Counted from the first letter of the stretch, positions 26,101-39,223 are shown. The stretch is 64,000 nucleotides of DNA from Polydactylus sextarius (GCA_016801845.1 CM028922.1:8673501-8737500); one strand, 5' to 3'. A program made the numbers and translations. Notes: generated from the sequence alone by a model not told the origin.

Positions 26101-29100
26101 AGTGTAGCAGGTCATCCAAAGCCAGGGTTATTCAAGCTCTGGTCAACATAAGTGTCTGCACAAAAGTTGGTAATCCTGAACAAAAGTGATAGACAAAGGG
26201 AAGATATATAAGTATTACACAAATATAAAGAAGCTTCAGTCTCTAGTTTTTCCTCTTTCTTGTAGAAGGTAGAGAGACAGTGTTGTTTTGAAAATGAGCT
26301 TTGACTTCATCTTTGACATGGCTTCAAGCAGAATAGATTTACAACATTGTAAGAAAACTCTTGTGCTAACTTAGGTCTGTGTTCCTGAGAAGTGACTTCT
26401 TGTGGTTGTGTGAAACTAAGCAGGAAGTAGTGTTGCTATAGACGTCACAGTGTTGTGGAACTTCTTTGGGAGGATGTGACAAGTTAATGATTTTTGCATA
26501 CAAACAATATGACCGTAAACCTAAAAGCTGCTGTTTTTTTTTTTTTTTCCTTTGTATTGCCTAATCTTAGAGACATTTAATCGGTAGAAGTTGCCAGTAA
26601 TAAATGCTCATATGAAGCATTTTTATCACACGATATGTGTCCTCTGTGGGACACAAAGATGAGTTACATTTGGAGGGCATGGTGAAGTTATGAGCAGGCA
26701 CATCAGAACTGGACCTACAGGCAAAAAGTTTATGTACTTTATACCATTTACTAGTATTTTTATGCTGCAGTGAAGACCGACGAGCCTCCAGTTCAACAAT
26801 TGCTCTGGACGATCCTCTGCCGACGCCCAGCAGAAGCCAGTCGGACACTGAACTGGACATCTACTTGGTATGTACAAGTATTTCATTTTTTTCAATTTGC
26901 AAAAAGGAAAAAAAGGTTCACTAACAACGTCTTAAAGGATAAGGCTGGTATTATCTTGTAATGATCTTACTGTTAACAAATCACATGAAAATACCAAAAT
27001 TAACAACACGTGAGTCCATAGATTTTGTTAATTAGTTTTTGGTTTTTCACACCAAGAGAAGCAAAAAACAGCCTTATTCTTTATTGATTCCAACAAAACA
27101 CCTTAAATCAATCTGCTTATCATTTTCTATGTTTGCAAATATATGTAATATATAATATATATTTGTATATTATATATTGTATATCATATTTGTTTTCATT
27201 AATAAAAAACCACAAGGTTGTAATTATAATGCTAACATAAGAATAATGAAGACATCTGTTGTCACGCGTATGTGTATGAACTCTGAGGGGAGGCTTTAAA
27301 GCTTGAATTTTTATTAATGCTTGCTGCCAAGCATTGCCAAGCTTGTCACTAACTTGAGCCAAGAAATCTAGATCTGTTCAAGGCCCAGGTAGTGATGAGG
27401 GAGAACGGGCAGGTGACAAACACCACAAATTGGCTTAAAGTCTTTGCCCAAACATTTCTAACATAATTCCAAACTAAACCAATTAGGCATTGTTACACAT
27501 ATTAGAAGTAAAAGTAGTGATTTGAGATAATTAATTCTTGTGAATACAATGTTTTGATCTGGTATTTAAAGGCAAATATTTGAGTTTTTGAAAGCACTTT
27601 TGTGTTAAAGACAAACACAGTTAGTCACAAAGATTGATACCACTCTCATGTGCCCTTTTGCTTTGCTTAGCATAAAGACCAGCTAACCTGGCTCGGTCCA
27701 AAGGTTAAGAAAATCCACCTATCAGCACCTCCAATGCTCACTGATTAACAATATCATTTTATTTATCAAGTCTATATTATAACTGAGGTGCTATTGTATA
27801 AGAACAAGAGATAACAACCTTACAATTCTGATTTATATAAAGATAGAACTAATAATATATAACTTATTTTATCTATCACTGGAAACACTGGTAGGTGGAT
27901 TTTTATAAACCTTTGAACATAGCCCTACAGCTGTTTTCCCTCTTCTCATCTCTTCTCATCTCAGCTGCTGGCTTAAGATGCTGAAGATTTAGCAAACAGA
28001 CAAAAGAGTGGTCTTCATGTTAAATATGCATGTCAGGGAGTTCAAAAACATATGTTGATCCATTCAACACATTCTGATATAAGGTATGCGTGCCTGATAT
28101 CATCTGTAAGCTTTAAATACTGAACACATTATTTTAAACATATATAAAACTACGTTCCGGTAATCTTACCACTTTTTACACACTCTAATAATTTTCCGTG
28201 GCCCTAAGGCTTTATTGCACTGATGTTTTTGAGAACATCATTCCCAATGAACTCAGGTGTCTCTGCATTTTCAGCATCACACAGTCTTACCCAGACGAAC
28301 CAGCTGGAGTTGATCAGTCCTTTGTGTCCAGGCATCTATAAACTGTAAGCAGCAAATGACGTCCAAAGATTTCTATCGACTTTTGTCTGATCAGCTTCAA
28401 CATTGAATTGTGTCATCAATCAATCAATCAATCAACAGGGCTCCTTCTGATGACTGCCCTGTAGTTGATTTATTATTTTTTTAACAATGGGGATGACACA
28501 ATGGGAGCCTAATAGCATTCCACTCATCCCTCTTTATATTCCCACTTGTTTGTCCTCAGCATTGGCCACTGCATAAAAATGTAGGAAATGAATTATGACC
28601 ATAAAACTGACCTTTATCCAAGTTAAATTTTTAGTTCTTCCTTCTTATATTTTTTCACTATTGTGTGAACATTCACTGATGTCCATTCAGTGACTTAGCT
28701 GAGACCTACAGTTCCTACAGTACTTATCTTACATAACCACAAAATCCTTACTCAGACTTATACAGAACTGTTCGTCAGCCCACATTACGTATTTCTGCCC
28801 TGTGGGAAGCCTTTCAGACGTCTGAGTTAATCTCAGGGATTGTTCAACTATAGCGAAGGTGAAAAAAAAATCTGGGCCTTGAATTGATCTGCCAGGCTCC
28901 ACGTGTCTTGTTAATACTTATTTTTGCTTAAACATCACATGTTTTTAGTTGTGTGCTATTGCAGGGCAGATTTCACAATCTATTATGACAGCACTTAATC
29001 AACATTGACAAGTCATAGAGTATAATCCCAAACATGACACCTCCATTCCCCACCAGAATAAGGAATTTACATTAAACACAAAAACTCAATTTTAATACAA

Positions 29101-30262
29101 TTATATGTTTCATTTAGGGGTATTTGATTCACCCAAGATTTGGAAATGCTGCCCCATTGAATTAAAAAAAAAAAAGCTCAAGCATTCAGTGTCTGAAACC
29201 TGAACTGATCCTCTACCATGATCTCCAAGACCTGTCAAATTTGTTACTTCTGCTCTGCACCAGTACCCAACTGTGATTATATGTGCACCACTGTTTTGCT
29301 TTGAATAACTGGGTTGCTAATCACACAAAAACTGTGATTATGGTGTTTTATGTTTGGTTATATGTGATTTATGGTTATAAATTACATTTATGTGCATGAC
29401 TAATGAAAATGTGTGTCTGTTTGTGTCTTTGTGAAGCATTAATTTAACATTAAAATCATGTAACCATTATATAAACCAACTGACAAAAGTGACAATTAAG
29501 GAAAATGATAATGTAGAATCATCCATGATTAAACTGATCAGCCATAGCATTATGACCACTAACACTGAAGTAAATAACATTGATTATTTAGTTCCAATTA
29601 ATATGAATATGAGTAACTCTACCTGGACCAAACTGTAATGGCAAGGTGACTGGATCAGAGCATCTACAAAACTGGGGCTCTTGTGGGATGTTTGTGGTCT
29701 GCAGTCGTCTGCAGCTACCAAAAGTTGTCCAAGGAAGGAAGACCAGCGAATTTGCATGGGAAGCGAAGGCTTGTCCATATGGTCTGACCCAACAGAAGAT
29801 TCACTATAAACAAACTGCTTAAAGGTTTATGCTGGTTATGATAGAAAAGTGTCAGTGTCACACTAGTTGCCCATGCTGACCTTTGTCCATCACTAAAAGT
29901 ACCAGCGATGATCGTGTGAGCATCAGAATTGGTTCCAAATCTCTCAGATCACAATCCAATCAAGCATCCGTAGGATGTGCTGGACAAACAAGTCCAATCA
30001 ATGGAGGCCCCACTTCACAGCTTACTGCGTTTTAATGATCTGCTGCTAATGTTTTGGTGCCAGATTCCACAGCACACCTGAGGTCTAGTGGAGTCCATGT
30101 CTTGAGAGATCGATACCGGCGTGGTGGTCATAATGTTATGACTGATTGTTGTATGAATACGAGCCCACTTGGCTAAGACCCAAGTCTTTCTTATTTCAAC
30201 CATTAACATCATCTGTTGTCTGTTAGCTGGAGAGATAAACTAATCTTTTTGTTTTCTAGTAA
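20185..30262 (+). CDS. pip5k1b: Phosphatidylinositol 4-phosphate 5-kinase type 1 beta
   Basis: The enzyme phosphorylates PI4P to PI(4,5)P2 at membranes. Exons: 20185-20256, 20940-21070, 21801-21918, 22032-22184, 22679-22975, 24235-24419, 24782-24862, 25166-25214, 25332-25416, 25514-25654, 25781-25871, 26771-26867, then the TAA at 30260-30262. The total is 500 residues (human PIP5K1B 540), with every junction phase-consistent. Visible family marks are DVLMQDF, EGSNLTPAHHYPDF, DLKGS (204-208, nucleotide-binding region), IMDYSLLLGIH (264-274, catalytic Asp) and GIID (337-340, the metal-binding Asp before the activation segment). The C-terminal tail is Ser-rich and ends LDIYL; human ends LDVYL. 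One residue is missing in DLDFQKMHEG compared with the usual DLDFLQDMHEG. The choice of beta over alpha or gamma rests on the tail and on synteny with tjp2 and apba1. The start was chosen as the first ATG before a clean donor. Confidence 0.92.
23340..23420. repeat. Interspersed repeat fragment in a pip5k1b intron
   Basis: ATCCATCCATCCATTAGACA and the following text about 'gtccagctcacactgggtgag' resemble, from memory, the 3' part of a repeat very common in fish genomes. It is diverged and short. Confidence 0.5.
29534..30148 (+). mobile_element. Internally deleted, decayed Tc1/mariner-type transposon
   Basis: The left end (from 29534, with GATCAGCCATAGCATTATGA) and the right end (30121-30148, with GGTCATAATGTTATGACTGA) are imperfect inverted copies of each other. 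The interior matches, from memory, parts of a teleost Tc1-like transposase gene: a helix-turn-helix region near 29655-29800 and a C-terminal catalytic region near 29945-30095 (GGATGTGCTGGACAAACAAG, 'cacagcacacct'). The middle is missing, with a junction around 29925-29945, so the copy is about 615 bp instead of roughly 1.2-1.3 kb. Stops and indels break the frame, so it is dead. It sits in the last intron of pip5k1b, in the same orientation. Confidence 0.85.
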
Positions 30263-30731
30263 GAAGAAATGAGTGATGGCTCTTCTCCAGGCAACAAGTC
30301 TCACGGCCTGAAGAAACAAGGACCTCACAACAACGACGTGTCACAAACTACAGGGAGAAACGTAATGTTTGTTTCAGCCTTTCCACAGTCAGCATCACTC
30401 TGTGCCTGTTTGACTTTCCTTTGCAAGTCAAACTACATGTGCCAAATTCAACCAGAGTGGAAACAGTCAACTAACACACACAAACGGTGTGTTTAGGTGT
30501 ATTAGGATCACTGGCCTGTGTTAATTTAAAACACTATCAAGCTGCATTTTCTCCCTTTTTTAAAAAAAAAACCAAACTTTGCTGCTAATTTAAAAACAGT
30601 GCTAACAAAGGAATTCAGTTTCAGTTCATTATCACCTGGTTTTATGTATAAATGTTCATATTTCTCAGTGGCTGGACCCCAGAAGAAATTAACTTCTCAA
30701 TCCTTTAAATTCATGAATTAAAAAAAAAATC

Positions 30732-30767
30732 TATATCTATATATAGATATAGATATAGATATATATT
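30732..30767. repeat. ATATCT/AGATAT palindromic simple repeat
   Basis: A short TATATC tract followed by TAGATA repeats forms an imperfect palindrome within the presumed pip5k1b 3' UTR. Confidence 0.8.
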
Positions 30768-31349
30768 TTCCTGCTGTTAAAATTATATTTTTCTATATAG
30801 ATATGTTCTAGGATGTTTCTAGTTTGAGGTATTTGAATGAAATATCAGTTCATCTTTCTGTACATGATACAGACAAGACTGGAAACCTTACGTGTAACTG
30901 ATTTAAAATACAGGATTTGCATTAAATTACCAATCAATAATCTGACTCGTATTGAATCGTTTTAAATCTGCCCTATTCATAGTTTTAGCCAAACATACAG
31001 TGTGCTATCACTGTCACAACAAAAATGTGCTGAGCTTTTAACAACAAGCAGCATTTCTAGTTTTTTTATGTTATGGTGTTATAATGCTTCAATAATATTA
31101 CCATATGTTTGACAAACTATTTTCAGTCTTTGAATTTACGTGTATTATTATGTCATTTCTGCAGATATTGTTCTGTCTGTATTTACTGGGACTGAATGCA
31201 AATGTGTTATAAACTTTTTTTTTTCCCGAAAACCGTGTAGATAAATAATGATTCATATGTCAATTGTGCTCTTTTGTTTAAATGCCTTGAAAGTGTGTCC
31301 CGTGATTTATAGCCCTCCAACTGTATTATAGCAATACTTGTATCTGTGA

Positions 31350-31355
31350 AATAAA
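31350..31355 (+). terminator. Poly(A) signal of pip5k1b
   Basis: AATAAA is followed about 25-40 bp later by a TG/T-rich stretch (TTCTTGTGCTCTGTCTC). It fits the end of the pip5k1b last exon. Confidence 0.75.
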
Positions 31356-33122
31356 TTAATATTTAATGTCCCTACACTGATTCTTGTGCTCTGTCTCGAA
31401 AATTACACTTATTGACTACACTTAAATAATCCAGTATATTACTACAATATATTAAATTATAAGACAACAAACACACACGTTTAAAAAATCAAGAATATAT
31501 GTTCACAGACTCGTTGCAAAAATAAATAACATTAATGGTGGGGGAATAAAAATGTACACTCTGCTCTTCTTATTAAGATTATTAAAAATGATTTTGCCAT
31601 TTATAATATTGATAATAATGATAACAACAACAACAATAATAATGATAATAATAAGTGATTCATCCAATAAAACAACAGTATTATGAATTACTAATTCATA
31701 ATTATTCAGAATGAATACTGTGCAAAGGCATCTATTGAGCTATTAAAAATAAGTTGAATATACTATTGTGTCTTTAACAATTTTTATTCTATTTATTTCA
31801 ACTTCTAAACATGTGTGTAAGTATGTACATGTAGACAAATGTCTGTTGACTATATTGGAAAAAGTCAAATGAAGAATTACCTTTACATCAATTGTTGTAT
31901 TTTATGTAGACACAAGAGGGCGCAGCAGTGATGCAGGAACACTGTATATGTATGTGTACAGAGGGATACAAAAGGTGGTAATAGTTTTACCTTGTGGCTC
32001 CTCTGTGACTTCATAGTGTTGCAAATGACAATTGAGTATTTTATTGACAGTAGATTTTAGAATGATTGTAACACTTTTCTTGATAAAAAAAAAAAATCCA
32101 AAATATATAATTGTATTTTGTAAAACCATTTCTAAAAAAAAAAAAAAAAAAAAACGGCTGTGTCAACTTGTGTCAGTTTGACTTCAATTATCCAGTAATT
32201 ATTTTGTGTCAGTGCTCACCCACTGTTTTTTTACTGATTAGTGTGAAGCCAACACTGCAGGTTTAGAGGATTTATGTTAATCTGACATGGATGAAAACAT
32301 CTGCCTGAAGTGGAAATTAACTAAGTGCTCTCTCTAATGCTCCAATTTCAAGTGTGATTTTAAACTATCTGGTATTTTATTTGGGAATTCATATATTTTA
32401 AACCTAACGATATTATTTTAAGAAAATATATGTTGATTATAATACATATAAATGTGTTCAGAGATTGTATGTGTGTCTGTTTCTCCTTTGATCCAATATA
32501 TTTCATCAGATCTGCCTCTGCTGGTGTTTACATTCGTCATGTGACATGTTGTCTGTTGTCACTGCGGAGTCAAGTTTCATTATTTCAACGACAAATTGCA
32601 GAGGTTTAAGAGCTTTCCTGTGTTTCCTACATCGGCCACATCACAGGGTCTTAACCCAAACAGGTCAAACCAGTCAGACAAGAATTAAAATCATAGCCCC
32701 AGTGTTGTGTTTGTAACGGTTACATCTACTTTATACTACATGATTTATAGCAAACAACAGATCATATTTCCAGAGGGGGAAGTATGTAGTTACTGAATAT
32801 CAGTCACTATCAGTACCTGATTTGACCTCTCACATGTTACATTTAAAGTAAATGTTTGTTGTTTGTTTTTTTCATTTAAGATGCAAGAAATTACATATGC
32901 ATTCCACTACACATGGACGTGGTTTATCACTGTCAGTAATAATAATCACTATCATTTGTGTTTATGATTGTTTGATGCTGTTTATTTAACGCCTCTTTAT
33001 CCCTCTTTTATTGCCCATTAGAATGACTCATGGATAAATCTATTTTTGCATTTATAAAATCTTTACTAATCACTGTTTTATTGCCCATTTATATATTATT
33101 GATAAAATGCTTTGTTTTACTT

Positions 33123-33178
33123 GATATGATATGATATGATATGATATGATATGATATGATATGATATGATATGATATG
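33123..33178. repeat. Pentanucleotide microsatellite (GATAT)n
   Basis: About 11 near-perfect copies of the 5-base unit GATAT. Confidence 0.97.
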
Positions 33179-33346
33179 TCCTATATGTAAACTATATTTT
33201 TCACCATGGGGGAAAATGAAATGAAATGTATTATATCAGCTGTTTGTTTCTCATTAATGACAGATAGGGGGCAGCATCCCGTCAGTGTGTGGTAAAAAGT
33301 AAATGTTTGTGGTGAATTTGTAGATCGTTCATAATCATGATCATTT

Positions 33347-33366
33347 CTTTTTTTTTTTTTTTTTTT
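33347..33366. repeat. Poly(T) tract
   Basis: An uninterrupted run of about 20 T. Confidence 0.9.
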
Positions 33367-33599
33367 GATGAGCTCACGACGTCCCTCAGTTTCATGTGTT
33401 CATAGTAAAAAAAATGAGTCACCGTGTCACATGTAAGTTTCAGGATGAGTGAGTCAGGATCGACGGCTCCTTCCGCACCCACGGTCACAGCTCACCTGCA
33501 GTTTCTAAACCACGCCCATATACCTGCGAGAACCAGGAAATCCATGGATTAGGAGTTGTGGCGAAAACAAAATACTCCTCAAAAAAAATTCACTGTCTC

Positions 33600-33699
33600 A
33601 TTATAACTCTCATCTCCTTCCTCTCCTGCATCACCCACCTGTATCTTCATTATTGTGTTGCGCTCGCGTTAAAACAGGGAACAGACGGAGTTTCACCTG
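33600..33699 (+). other. Candidate untranslated first exon upstream of tjp2
   Basis: A stretch with several CpGs ends at CACCTG|GTGAGT. Joined to the exon at 46611 it would leave the ATG at 46620 as the first start, giving the MEETVWEQY form. The 5' limit and the ownership by tjp2 are inferred from position only. Confidence 0.3.
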
Positions 33700-36600
33700 G
33701 TGAGTAAATCCCTCGTCTCTCGACCTGAACGTCGACATGTTTTCTCCGCGACTCGTTTCTCTCTCTCTCTTCCTGCCATGTTAGGACGTTTTACACAAGC
33801 CACCAGACGCCCTGTGGGTTTAACATGTTGCCATTTTAACAAGTTAACAGCGTTTCTGTCTTTATTTTATTTTACTTTTTACGTATCTTCTATTTGTTTT
33901 GCTTTTATCTGATATTTTCTTTTAAGTTAAGTGGCCTACATTACAGGAGTTACAGTTGAAATGTTTGTTTTATGTTCAGGCACATTCACATGTGTGCACA
34001 CACACACCTAAGCTATTGTGTGTTTAATTGGTCTTGTATGTGTGTTTCTAGTAAACTCTTAGGAGCCTTTTTCGCCTCCACTTTTCGATAACACTACATT
34101 TTCCCCTCCATTATGTTTTACAAAGTAATTTTAAACCAACATTACTCCACCTGACCCACATGCTTTATATTTATAGATAATCAAAATAAACAGTACACTC
34201 AGTTGATACTATACACATTCGGGCTTAAATAGACTTTTTATATATAAACTAAAAGCTCCAAGGAGGTTATAGAGATCATTTTTAATATTAATATTAGTTT
34301 TGAGGCAGTTTGTGGTGCTGTTGAATTAACATAATGTTTAAATTCTGTTGATTCGTGCTAATTGATAACTAATTAACTTCACCTCATACATTCAATTGGT
34401 AATATACTAAGTCTATATATCTAAAACTAGGGCAGTGCCATGAATCTCCCTCAGTGAAGGTTGTAATTTTGAGTTTGAGAGGTTCAACTATGGTAATTTT
34501 GTAGTATGCAATAAAGTTTTGTGTCTTGATGCACTATAGTACACAGTGATATTTCTGTTAGTCTGTATTTTTTTTTTTTTAATTGAGAGAACAAAATAAT
34601 TGACAGACATATTTAGTGTGCCACAAAGCCACAAAATGCAGCCTTCAAAATTACTGTAAAGTTAAATCAACAGTTCACTAGGACTGTTGTATTAGACTGC
34701 AGGCTGAGTAGAAATTAGGTTGGAGCTGATTTTCTTTTTTTTTTACACTTTATTTAACTATCCAACTGTTTAGATGTAGTTTCAGCAGGATGGTGGTCTA
34801 ACTGATTGTGTTTCAAAACTGTTGTTGCAATGTTTTTTTTATCATAGTAGGAAATGCACAAGTCTAAAATAATTAACAATAGGTCCTTTCAGTCCTGTAA
34901 GGCATTACATGTTATCAGTGAGCTAGTATGCACAATACCAGACACCTGACACCAAAGTAGTTCCTATAATTAAAATATTTCCTTTAGTTTCATGTCAGAC
35001 TGTATTCCAGAAAAAAAAAAACACTGAAGAAAGTGGGGGCTGTTATTCATCTGTGTCTCTCACTGCTCCAGTCCACTTTAGAAGCCAAACTACTTTAACC
35101 TACTTGTTAAAGTGACATCGAGTCTCCCAATGGTCAGGCCAGCTGTCTGACTGATAAAGTCAGCATAAAAGAATTATCAGAATTAGTGTAAAAGACTTAC
35201 TTTGTGTAATTTGTGGGGTGTCTTTTGTAATCACCAAATTCCTGGGAACAATAGACCATTTTTTTTAGGGCAGACATATCCTCAGGTGGAACAAGTTTCA
35301 ATAATGATGTCTCTGTTCTGCCCCAGTGTCTCAGTAAACCCTGCCTGTGAGCCAGCGTGCATGACTGGAACAAGCTAATGTGAATGGAGTACTGCCGTCA
35401 TTAACATCATTAGTTATACTTGTGCTTTTCCTACTATCAGAAGCCAAAATGTCTGTATGTGGAAAAAATACATACTGAGCTGCCCTCTACAGCTCTGACG
35501 GTGGTGGGATTTAGCAGGAAGCAAGAGACGGACTGGATCTCAAGTTTTGGACTTTCCATTCCACAGCTGAAACTCTCAACCATTAAAACCAGAAGCAGGA
35601 ATTTTTTTTACACTGATAGTTCTTGTTCCTTGATGACTCAGATTGTACCTGATTGTACTGATTCTCCTTCCTCTTCCTCTGTTAACTTCTCTCCGTCTGT
35701 GTCCTTACACCCTTATCACAGATTTGTGAATAGCATGCATCCATCGGTCGTGCCCGCACATGCATTGCATATGGACATTGCGTAATGGCCTTGGGTTTTA
35801 CTAATGCAGCCCTACTCTAACATGAGGGGAAGTGTCAAGGGGCAGAGAAGCAAACTGCTTACGTAAAAGCATTAAGACAACTAACCAACTCCTGTTACAT
35901 TTACTCACACAGCTGAAAAAGAAAAAGTAGCAAGCAAATTCAGGGTTCATTAAATAGTGAAAACATTCAGTGACAGTGTTTTTTTTACTGAATATGTTCA
36001 TATTTACCTGCACTGGAAACATTATACACATTTATCCAAGAGATCAGGCCACGGCCCTAGTGGGAGTGTGTGCGTGTGTGTGTGCTTTGGAGAAAAATAG
36101 AGATAACTGCAAAATGTGAAAAACACTCCAGTGTTTCATGTTGTGAAAATGTAGCAGGAGCAGAGCCAATCAAGTCATGTTGCTCCTGATAACATCAAAT
36201 CTTGGCTAGAAAGTAACTACCAGTATTCGTCATGCAACCATCTGCACAAAGCTAAGCTGATCGAACTGCAGCTGAGGTATGCGAATATTTGTGCTTGGTA
36301 ATAATTTATTTACTCGACAGTTGAAATCATCAACTGTGAGCGTGCAGGGGAGTGGCATGAGTCACAGTTTTTATCAGGATGGATGTTCTTATGAGTGCAG
36401 ACAGCGTAGAAAAGGTGTGAACAAGTTTGGCTGTCTTGAGCTGATGAATGAAGTTCATGTGTTTAATACATTGGCAAACAATTTCCACATTTATGGCAGA
36501 AACATAGCTGCGCTACCATGATACTGTGGTCATGTTTGTGTCCATCTCATGAATCTAAGTCTAATAATTATTCTCCTTTAAGCTCTGCTTTAGTCACCAG

Positions 36601-39116
36601 TCACGATCCATGCAGAGCAAAAGTGGTTGAATAAAACAAAATGGAAGGGAACCCTGTTTGAAAGAGTAGGTTTAACAAACTCTGAGGCTGACCCTGAACT
36701 CACGGGAACAGCTCATCTCAGTTAGTTCAGTGAACTCTATGAGCGTTTGTTGTGAAACGGGGGAAAAAAATATCATCAATGGAGCTCAGATACTATGATT
36801 CGCCATGGCAACAGAAAAATAAGAAGCAGTGTTAATCCAGTAGTGCTTGAGAGATTAATGCGATGTAATGTGCATTTATCTTTTATAAAATAACAACAGC
36901 AGTAAAAGAGCCACTGTTGAAGTCAGTAAGTTGACACAGTTACATTTTATTCAATGTTGTAAACTAGACCACACGGATCAGTAGACGTATGGATGCTCAA
37001 GTGCTGAAATGTCATGTTCATGGAGTCAGGGTTATAAAGTATAAAGAGTAAGTGTCATATATGAATGAAAGAGATCACTGTCTCTGTCGACTGATGACTG
37101 TAACATTAGCACAGACAGGTCTTGGGTCACAAACTGCTTCTGCAGATTAATGTACCGTGATATCCGCTTTGATCTCGGCTGCATGAAGAAGGAAGTGAAG
37201 ACGTGTGTCGGACAGCTTCTTGTTTCCTTCGTCTCTGGTTTAACAGATTCAGGTGCAATCGTGCACCTTTTGGTCTGTGCGGTGTGTTATCCTTTATACA
37301 CACACATTTACACTCCTGTGTCTCAATTCAGAAATGACTGGATGACTGTGCTCTGTGAGATTAGTGTTAAGTGTTGGATTATAATAAAACCGCCTGTCAA
37401 TGTTATGCCGCTGTATAAATTTTGCTCAGCTTAAGGGTTTGGTCTCTTCAATGCTTTTAACTCAGACAAGGCTCCTAATATGAACACAATTTGTCCCTAA
37501 AAGTCCCCTTCCTTCTTTTTCCTCATTCTACCCTTGTACTGTTGTTACCCAAGGTTTTTAAAATAGTAGCTTGTTTTTTTTGTGTGTGTGTGTGTCTCCC
37601 CTTCGCTGTGCTCCTGGTATTTTTTTCCCTCCTCCCTCCCCTTTTGACTGCTGAAGGATTTCTGCTGCTGGGTGAAATCTGCAGCAGCTCTCATGGCACG
37701 ACCATCCAGAGGCGTAATCCAGACGTCCAAGCTGCTGGAGTATAAATCCTGTCCAGAGTTTGCATCGGTTGGCAGCTCATCAAGAGGGTGGAGAGATTTA
37801 TTTATTTATTTCCAACCTCTCAGGACATGGCAGCCTGCTGTCAGCTGGTGACACGGGGATGACACGACAGTGACATTTAATCAGCGCGCCAGTGCTTTTT
37901 TTTCCCCCAGTTTAAGAGCAGAAGGCATGCTCCTTATCGGGGTGAAGGGCTCGTCAATGCATAATTAAGCAAACGAGTGTGAAACATATGTTTAACAGTG
38001 ATCAGCCTGAAAATCCTCATTTTTGAGGACAAGTTGAAATCAGACTTGACCTGAAGGTTAGGGTTAAGGACTTCCTATATCATGTCCTCATAAGATCTTA
38101 CCACTGCTCTCCAGTGCATCTGCTTTTTTTCCATTTGTGTGAAACATATGGTGCAAAACTACATTTATATTATTGATGTGTTCGGGTTGCAGTTTAAGTT
38201 TTTGGTGATCTACCAGCATTTTTGTGTTTGAAATAAAGTAATTTTTATATTCACCAGTTGCTTGTCAAATGGTTGAGTTGAGTTTATAAACTGATTAAGT
38301 GTCAGTTTCTTAAACTTATGTAATTAGACATGAGCCAAAATAAACAATGAGCTAGAGGGGGCAGGATTTCCATTATAATTCATTTTTAAATTAAGCAGCT
38401 TTCAAATGAACCCCCGGACAAAATCAGGACATTGCGCTCTTTAAGTGCAGAGTAATTACAGTTTAGATTTCTTTACTAGGAGTGTACATCATTAATAAAA
38501 GGGTTATCCCTGGTAAAGAGGTGTGAGAGTAGGTGAGGGTGAGGTAGATGGGTCTGTCTGGGTGTAAATGGTGAGAAGACTAAGCTTGGGTGGGTGGGCG
38601 ATTATAGGAGAAGGGGGCGGGTAGCATCCATGATCTGTCAGGACTTAGTACCACAATTATCCCAGCGGCCCAGCTGCAGCAGCAGCCGCGGCAGCAGTGG
38701 TGGCAGAGGCTGTTTTCATTAGTGTAATGTCCAGAGAAGCTCCAGAATTATGTAAGAGTGACGTGCTGTCATCCCTACTTGGTCAGCCCATGGCCTGGCT
38801 GAAACGTGGCTGTTTGTTTTCCTTTTTTTTTTTAATCTATCCTCCCTTGCTCAGAAAAGCCAAAAGGACATCTGAGTGTCGGCGGTCTGGGACTGGAATC
38901 GTAGCTGCACCACCACGGCGACTTTGCACAGAGAAAGCGATGCACTGAGGCAACAGATATGACACGTTTCTTGTCTTGATGATGCAGAAGATGAGCAAAG
39001 ATACAGAGATCTTGTGCCTGCTTCTGGTTTTGCGCTTTGTCAGAGGATGAGTGATGGATGTGTAGCAGCAGGTAGAGCAGAGTGTGACGCTCGCTGTGTT
39101 TGAGGAGAATTAGAAG

Positions 39117-39223
39117 ATGAAGTTTAAGAAGTTTATCACGATCATGCAGGCAGCCATGGGGATCGTTCCCCTGAACAAAAGGGAGCTACTGCCGCCCGGT
39201 AGGAAGCTGTGGAGACCGCCGGG
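39117..39223 (+). CDS. tjp2: tjp2 alternative first coding exon A
   Basis: Encodes MKFKKFITIMQAAMGIVPLN and then a Lys/Arg/Pro-rich stretch ending WRPPG, closing in phase 2 at GG|GTGAGT. It joins the exon at 40761 in frame, and that exon joins 46611 in phase 0. Upstream is a presumed 5' UTR with an in-frame TAG (39111-39113) directly before the ATG region. This form would carry the longest N-terminus. I recall similar N-termini on some fish ZO proteins, which I cannot check here. Confidence 0.75.

Larger units (their letters stand above)
30263..31375 (+). other. pip5k1b: 3' untranslated region of pip5k1b
   Basis: The last exon begins at 30260 with TAA straight after TCTAG. Apart from that codon it is untranslated, ending shortly after AATAAA at 31350-31355. 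The first 78 codons after the stop happen to stay open in the same frame (to 30496). A TATA/GATA-type repeat lies at 30732-30767. Confidence 0.7.
31376..39116. other. Spacer between pip5k1b and the first tjp2 coding exon
   Basis: No coding exon is recognisable. In human this interval (between PIP5K1B and TJP2) includes FXN and PRKACG; I see neither here. It contains repeats at 31617-31657, 33123-33178 and 33347-33366, a candidate untranslated exon ending at 33699, and a GC-richer stretch with GCAGC-type repeats at 38660-38710 that may belong to a tjp2 promoter. Confidence 0.55.

Noticed and set aside
26868..30259. A PABIR1/FAM122A-like intronless gene inside pip5k1b, as in human
   Set aside because: No such reading frame is visible in any pip5k1b intron here.
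35420..35785. Open frame of 121 codons, plus strand
   Set aside because: No domain, no splice sites of note, no likeness to genes expected from synteny.
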